From assembly GCA_045660745.1 (NCBI GenBank), contig JAZREJ010000022.1, positions 29,742-93,741 on the forward strand: a DNA stretch of 64,000 bases, written 5' to 3'. The stretch comes from RGIG6353 sp045660745 (GTDB taxonomy: Bacteria > Bacillota > Clostridia > Oscillospirales > SIG627). Positions 60,803 to 64,000 of this stretch are shown piece by piece. Made by a program: the position numbers and the translations under genes. The notes under the pieces are model-generated. The model saw only the letters and a list, made by a program, of their open reading frames with translations. It searched no databases and was not told the DNA's origin. Each line of letters opens with the position of its first letter. The stretch's first letter is position 1.

Positions 60803-61808
60803 TACACTTCACCTTTTTAAGTATTTCTTTAAGCACGGGATATATCACTTTAGCCATTCTGTAAAAGCCAAGGTCATTTGGGTGAGTATTATCAAAGGAG
60901 CACATATTTCTGTTATCATCTCCGTAGAAGGTCTCACCGTCTATAAAGTAAACATTCTCATCACCGTTCTTCCTTGCCCACTCATATGTGGCTTTTACAA
61001 CCTCGCGGCGCGCCTTGAACACGTCGGTATATATTTCGGCAGGACGAGTCATCATTACGACGGGAATATCGGGATGCTTTTCGCGGATCCTTTCAAAAAA
61101 AGGCTTGTGAGTTGCAGCAAGATGCTCAACCGTCGGGGCGTTGTGGTCATAATCGTAAAAGAAAGCCGACATATCAAGCGTGTTTATAAAATCCGCCATC
61201 TCAAGCTCTCCTTTTGCGTTTCCAGAAAAGCCCATATTTAAAAAGTCGAAGTCAAGCCATCGAGAAAGTATTGCCTCATAAGTATTCGTTGAACAACAGG
61301 GGCTTGCCCCCTCGGTAATGGAGGAGCCGTAAAATACGATAGGCTTAGGATACTTGAATGGTGTCGGCTCGGTAACCTTTGCATTATCGTCAACCGAGAT
61401 CTCTATATTTTCAACAATCTCGTTTCGGGGAAAATACACCGTTATCTGTTCAAGTTCTGCGGATTTTGTAAAGGTCTTTTCAAATACCTTGGTTTCATAA
61501 TCGGGAGGATTGACAAGACCGATATGACGGCAGTTATCCCGCTCACCAACCATTATCTGTGCTGATTGACAGGCGTAAAGAGAAAGTCCGACGTCAACGC
61601 CAAGAGTCTTGAGAGTTACTTTTACAGTAAAAGTTTCAGAATCCGTCTTAAAAGCAACTCTGCCTCCGGGGCATCGTCTGCCAAGTAAGTGGAGATGAGG
61701 AAGCTTTTCTATAACTTCATCGGGAAGCCTTGTAAGGCTTCTGTTTTCCTCAAAAAAAGGTACTCCGTAAACTTTTAAAGGTTCGTCAAAAAGGCTGTAG
61801 GATCTCAT
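60795..61808 (-). CDS. SGNH/GDSL-type hydrolase
   Basis: 337 residues. An N-terminal beta-sandwich (about 1-150) precedes the SGNH domain: FYGSSITEG holds the nucleophile Ser, GFSGNAKG the Gly/Asn region, and DNTHPNDLG the Asp/His pair. Probably a carbohydrate esterase acting on acetylated sugars. Start at the ATG at 61808 with AAAGGAG upstream. Overlaps the reductase start by 8 bases. Confidence 0.87.
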   Translation of the reverse strand: MRSYSLFDEPLKVYGVPFFEENRSLTRLPDEVIEKLPHLHLLGRRCPGGRVAFKTDSETFTVKVTLKTLGVDVGLSLYACQSAQIMVGERDNCRHIGLVNPPDYETKVFEKTFTKSAELEQITVYFPRNEIVENIEISVDDNAKVTEPTPFKYPKPIVFYGSSITEGASPCCSTNTYEAILSRWLDFDFLNMGFSGNAKGELEMADFINTLDMSAFFYDYDHNAPTVEHLAATHKPFFERIREKHPDIPVVMMTRPAEIYTDVFKARREVVKATYEWARKNGDENVYFIDGETFYGDDNRNMCSFDNTHPNDLGFYRMAKVIYPVLKEILKKVKCNA

Positions 61809-61830
61809 GTTTTCTCCTTTATTCAAATAA

Positions 61831-62736
61831 TCACTTTTTCTTTTCGTATCCCCATATAATGATTCCAAGGCAAACAAGAACGAGAGCAAAAGAGAGATTA
61901 ACAGGTGCTACGCCACCTTTTTCGCTAAGCAGAGCTGCCGAGAAAACAACTCCGAAGACAGGGGTCATAAAGCTGTATATAGTAATGCCCGACGCAGAAT
62001 TGTATTTAAGAAGCACAGTCCACAAGGTATATGACACTGCGTAAAGAAGCGAAAGTCCAAGGAAAATGGGAAGCATGCCGACAAAGTCTATCGCTCCTCC
62101 GAAAGCTCCTCCGATAACAAGCATGATTCCCCCGCCAAGCGCCATTTGATAACCGCAGAGCACGATGGGGTCCTCCGCTCGGGTAAACAGCTTTATCATG
62201 ATAAGAGAAAAGGAATATGCCAAAATGCCGAGCGTGACAAGACCGTCTCCTGCGTTAACACTGAGACTCAGCCCATCGAGGTTCATAATTATGATTCCGA
62301 CAAAACCTATGATGCAAGAGATAAGCTTCTTTGCTGTAAGCTTTTCCATTCTGAAAAGAAGGCTTGAAATAAGTGCCACGAAGAAGACGTCGGTGCTTTT
62401 GAGTATCGCGCCCTTGACGGAGGTCGTCATAGAAAGCCCTACATACATGAGAGAATATTGCAAAACAGTTTGAAGAAGGGCAACAACGACAACCCCTTTA
62501 ACGTTTTTCTTTTTGGGGTATACGAATTTCTTTGAAAAGATGCTGTAGATACATACTGTAATGAATCCCGCAAAAACAAACTGTAATCCAAGCCACAATA
62601 TAAGAGACGGCACATGACTCTCGTCAACGTAAGAATAGCCCATTTTTACGATAGGCGTGGATATGCCCCACAGAGCACAGCAGAATATCGCAGCAATAGA
62701 AGTGAAGATTTTATTTTTTAAAAGCTTTTCAAACAT
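61831..62736 (-). CDS. EamA/DMT-superfamily transporter
   Basis: 301 residues with ten membrane helices in two EamA repeats (LWGISTPIVKMGYSY near 22, second repeat near 165). A distant relative of the transporter at 40979. It leads an operon with the SGNH hydrolase and the broken reductase. AGAGGT precedes the ATG. Confidence 0.87.
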   Translation of the reverse strand: MFEKLLKNKIFTSIAAIFCCALWGISTPIVKMGYSYVDESHVPSLILWLGLQFVFAGFITVCIYSIFSKKFVYPKKKNVKGVVVVALLQTVLQYSLMYVGLSMTTSVKGAILKSTDVFFVALISSLLFRMEKLTAKKLISCIIGFVGIIIMNLDGLSLSVNAGDGLVTLGILAYSFSLIMIKLFTRAEDPIVLCGYQMALGGGIMLVIGGAFGGAIDFVGMLPIFLGLSLLYAVSYTLWTVLLKYNSASGITIYSFMTPVFGVVFSAALLSEKGGVAPVNLSFALVLVCLGIIIWGYEKKK

Positions 62737-62765
62737 AACTTTTACCTCTTTTTATCAGCACCGCA

Positions 62766-62794
62766 ATTATATCATAAAGCAAAACAAAATTCAA
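62766..62794 (-). promoter_or_regulatory. Promoter of the EamA-SGNH-AKR operon
   Basis: Minus strand TTGAAT (62794-62789), 17-base spacer, TATAAT (62771-62766). Confidence 0.7.
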
Positions 62795-62801
62795 CATAAA
62801 A

Positions 62802-62827
62802 ATCCGCCTGAATTTCTTCAAGCGGAT
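62802..62827 (-). terminator. Terminator of the HD-domain gene
   Basis: ATCCGCCTGAA / TTCAAGCGGAT with a TTTC loop and one mismatch. Nearly the same sequence as the terminator at 63971-63996. Confidence 0.8.
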
Positions 62828-62857
62828 AAATTTTTAATGCTGTTAGCACGGGGACGC

Positions 62858-63286
62858 TTAGTTTTCTAACAGGTCGATTGCCTTCAGATATTTTTCTCTT
62901 CTCGACAGTGCCACGTCATCTACCGAATCTAATCTTGAAAGATCCGAATTATGCCTTAGATCTGCAAGCTTTACTGCCCTGGCTATGGGATCCTTCTTGA
63001 TTTCAAGCACATAATCCATGTACGCAACAGTTTCATCATGTGTCAGCAGAGAAACAGCTTTTACAACGGATTCCGAAAATCCTATTTGTTTTATGTCTTC
63101 AAGGGTATAGTCGGTGTCTTCGACCACATCGTGAAGCAGTGCCGTGATTGTAGTTTCTTCCGTTGTCATTTGCTCAGCCAGATGAAACGGGTGAAACACA
63201 TACGGCATTCCGTTTTTGTCAACTTGATTTTTGTGTGCTTCAAAGCAAAGCTTTAGCGCTTGTTTTGTTTTTTGAGTGTATATCAT
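62858..63286 (-). CDS. HD-domain (p)ppGpp-hydrolase-like protein
   Basis: 142 residues resembling stand-alone small (p)ppGpp hydrolases (MESH1-like): AHKNQVDKNGMPYVFHPFHLAEQM, ALLHDVVEDTDYTLEDI with the HD-ED motif, and a late VKLADLRHNSDLSR. No synthetase domain. Could instead act on other nucleotides. AGAGG precedes the ATG. Confidence 0.85.
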   Translation of the reverse strand: MIYTQKTKQALKLCFEAHKNQVDKNGMPYVFHPFHLAEQMTTEETTITALLHDVVEDTDYTLEDIKQIGFSESVVKAVSLLTHDETVAYMDYVLEIKKDPIARAVKLADLRHNSDLSRLDSVDDVALSRREKYLKAIDLLEN

Positions 63287-63339
63287 ATTCTTCGCCTCTT
63301 TAACATTAAATAAAGCCTAATTTTGATGAGCGGATCAAA

Positions 63340-63915
63340 TCACTCAACGGGAAAGAACTCTCCGTCATCACTCATGCCAATGGGAAATTGACAGCGTGCT
63401 AACCATTCCTCAGTTGAAACAGATGCAATAGGCTCCTTCAAAATGCATTTCGCAAAAGTGTTATAGCAATCGTTAGTCAAATTATTAAAAACATTAATAT
63501 CTACAGATTTAAAGAGTTGCCACGTATCGTCATTCAAATGCAGCAGCACTGTAACTCGTTTTCCTTTTCCTTCGGCTTTTCCCAAAACCAAAAAGCGAGA
63601 ACCCTTATTCGCTACGCAGAGCGCCCATTTCTTATCGCCTTCAAATTGAAGTAGCGATGACATATGATTTGACATGATCATATATCTGTGACTTGTAATA
63701 ATTCCACCGCTTAAAGCCGTTGTGTCAACAAAACCGCGCTCTCTGATAATCATTCCTCTTTGATATTTATGCACAATTTCATAAGGCAGATCAGCATCAC
63801 GGCAAAAGACTGTCAAATTCGAGCAGGTTGCTTGTATTGCGTCTTTGATCGAAACGATGCATTGACCGTTAGCCTGTTTGCTTTCGTTCTTTTTGAATTT
63901 ATCAAACAATCCCAT
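63340..63915 (-). CDS. Unrecognised cytoplasmic protein
   Basis: 191 residues, no signal peptide or membrane segment. An N-terminal MGLFDKFKK start, seen in several small clostridial phage-defence and stress-related proteins but not diagnostic, precedes a mixed alpha/beta body. I do not recognise the family. Upstream promoter and AGAGGTGG site are good. It is followed after 53 bases by the HD-domain gene, perhaps in one transcript. Confidence 0.6.
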   Translation of the reverse strand: MGLFDKFKKNESKQANGQCIVSIKDAIQATCSNLTVFCRDADLPYEIVHKYQRGMIIRERGFVDTTALSGGIITSHRYMIMSNHMSSLLQFEGDKKWALCVANKGSRFLVLGKAEGKGKRVTVLLHLNDDTWQLFKSVDINVFNNLTNDCYNTFAKCILKEPIASVSTEEWLARCQFPIGMSDDGEFFPVE

Positions 63916-63935
63916 AAAACCACCTCTTTTGTTTG

Positions 63936-63964
63936 ATTATATCATAAACAGGTACCGTTTGCAA
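63936..63964 (-). promoter_or_regulatory. Promoter of the gene at 63340-63915
   Basis: Minus strand TTGCAA (63964-63959), 17-base spacer, TATAAT (63941-63936). Confidence 0.7.
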
Positions 63965-63970
63965 CAAAAA

Positions 63971-63996
63971 ATCCGCCCGAATTTCTTCGGGCGGAT
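63971..63996 (-). terminator. Terminator of a gene beyond the window
   Basis: ATCCGCCCGAA / TTCGGGCGGAT with a TTTC loop; A run on the plus side gives the T run on the minus strand. Confidence 0.82.
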
Positions 63997-64000
63997 TATC

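Noticed and set aside
1..64000. CRISPR arrays, phage genes, insertion sequences, rRNA operons
   Set aside because: No regularly spaced repeats, integrase or transposase motifs, structural phage genes or rRNA sequence were seen.

Overview
The window looks like chromosome from a low-to-mid GC Gram-positive anaerobe of the class Clostridia, probably an uncultured gut Oscillospirales- or Christensenellales-like bacterium. This placement is inferred from gene content: RNase J, DnaD/DnaI-type primosomal proteins, the DarA-HolB-YaaT(RicT) block, bL32 with two Cys pairs beside YceD, an MEP-pathway kinase (IspE), PlsY, a 2[4Fe-4S] ferredoxin, NADP-type glutamate dehydrogenase and strong AGGAGG ribosome binding sites. 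I saw no phage, insertion sequence, CRISPR array, rRNA or replication origin. One tRNA gene, tRNA-Glu(CUC), is present.

Layout. Positions 1-6.5 kb hold the end of a DAHP synthase, an AzlCD exporter, a DnaD/DnaC-like/HMA operon and a NadE-PHP-YgjV operon. Positions 6.5-12.5 kb hold an unusual three-gene operon: a membrane-tethered XRE regulator followed by two very large, probably exported proteins that share a C-terminal module. One of the two is built from an internal A-B-A'-B' duplication. Positions 12.5-21 kb hold an ArsB/NhaD-like permease, a small lipoprotein, two tandem GH109-like Gfo/Idh/MocA proteins, an M14 peptidase, an AraC regulator and a rhamnulokinase. Positions 21-29.8 kb are mostly housekeeping (ispE, plsY, der, a DUF512 radical-SAM protein, rpmF, yceD, an OppA-like lipoprotein, an orphan Cys-rich ORF and fba). 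Positions 30-39.5 kb are a co-directional plus-strand block: ruvCAB, RNase J, darA, holB, yaaT, ferredoxin, lepA and hemW.

Positions 39.5-63.9 kb are accessory and carbohydrate-oriented. They hold an ECF-type sigma factor with a putative anti-sigma factor, and a six-gene catabolic operon (type I dehydroquinase-like protein, Gfo/Idh/MocA, two SDRs, a quinone-oxidoreductase-like protein and an EamA transporter) divergent from an AraC regulator whose promoter carries a clear palindrome array. Next come a Gfo-nagB-esterase-nagA amino-sugar operon with its own AraC regulator, a GH36-like glycosidase plus a deacetylase-like protein, the tRNA, gdhA, and an EamA / SGNH hydrolase / aldo-keto reductase operon. 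The reductase is interrupted by an in-frame TGA.

The recurring theme is local, AraC-controlled operons that combine NAD-dependent Gfo/Idh/MocA proteins with glycosidases, esterases, deacetylases and amino-sugar enzymes, as expected of a host- or plant-glycan forager. The least explained parts are the XRE/large-protein operon (6.5-12.5 kb) and the six-gene oxidoreductase operon (41-46 kb). All functions are assigned by reading the sequence; no database search was run.
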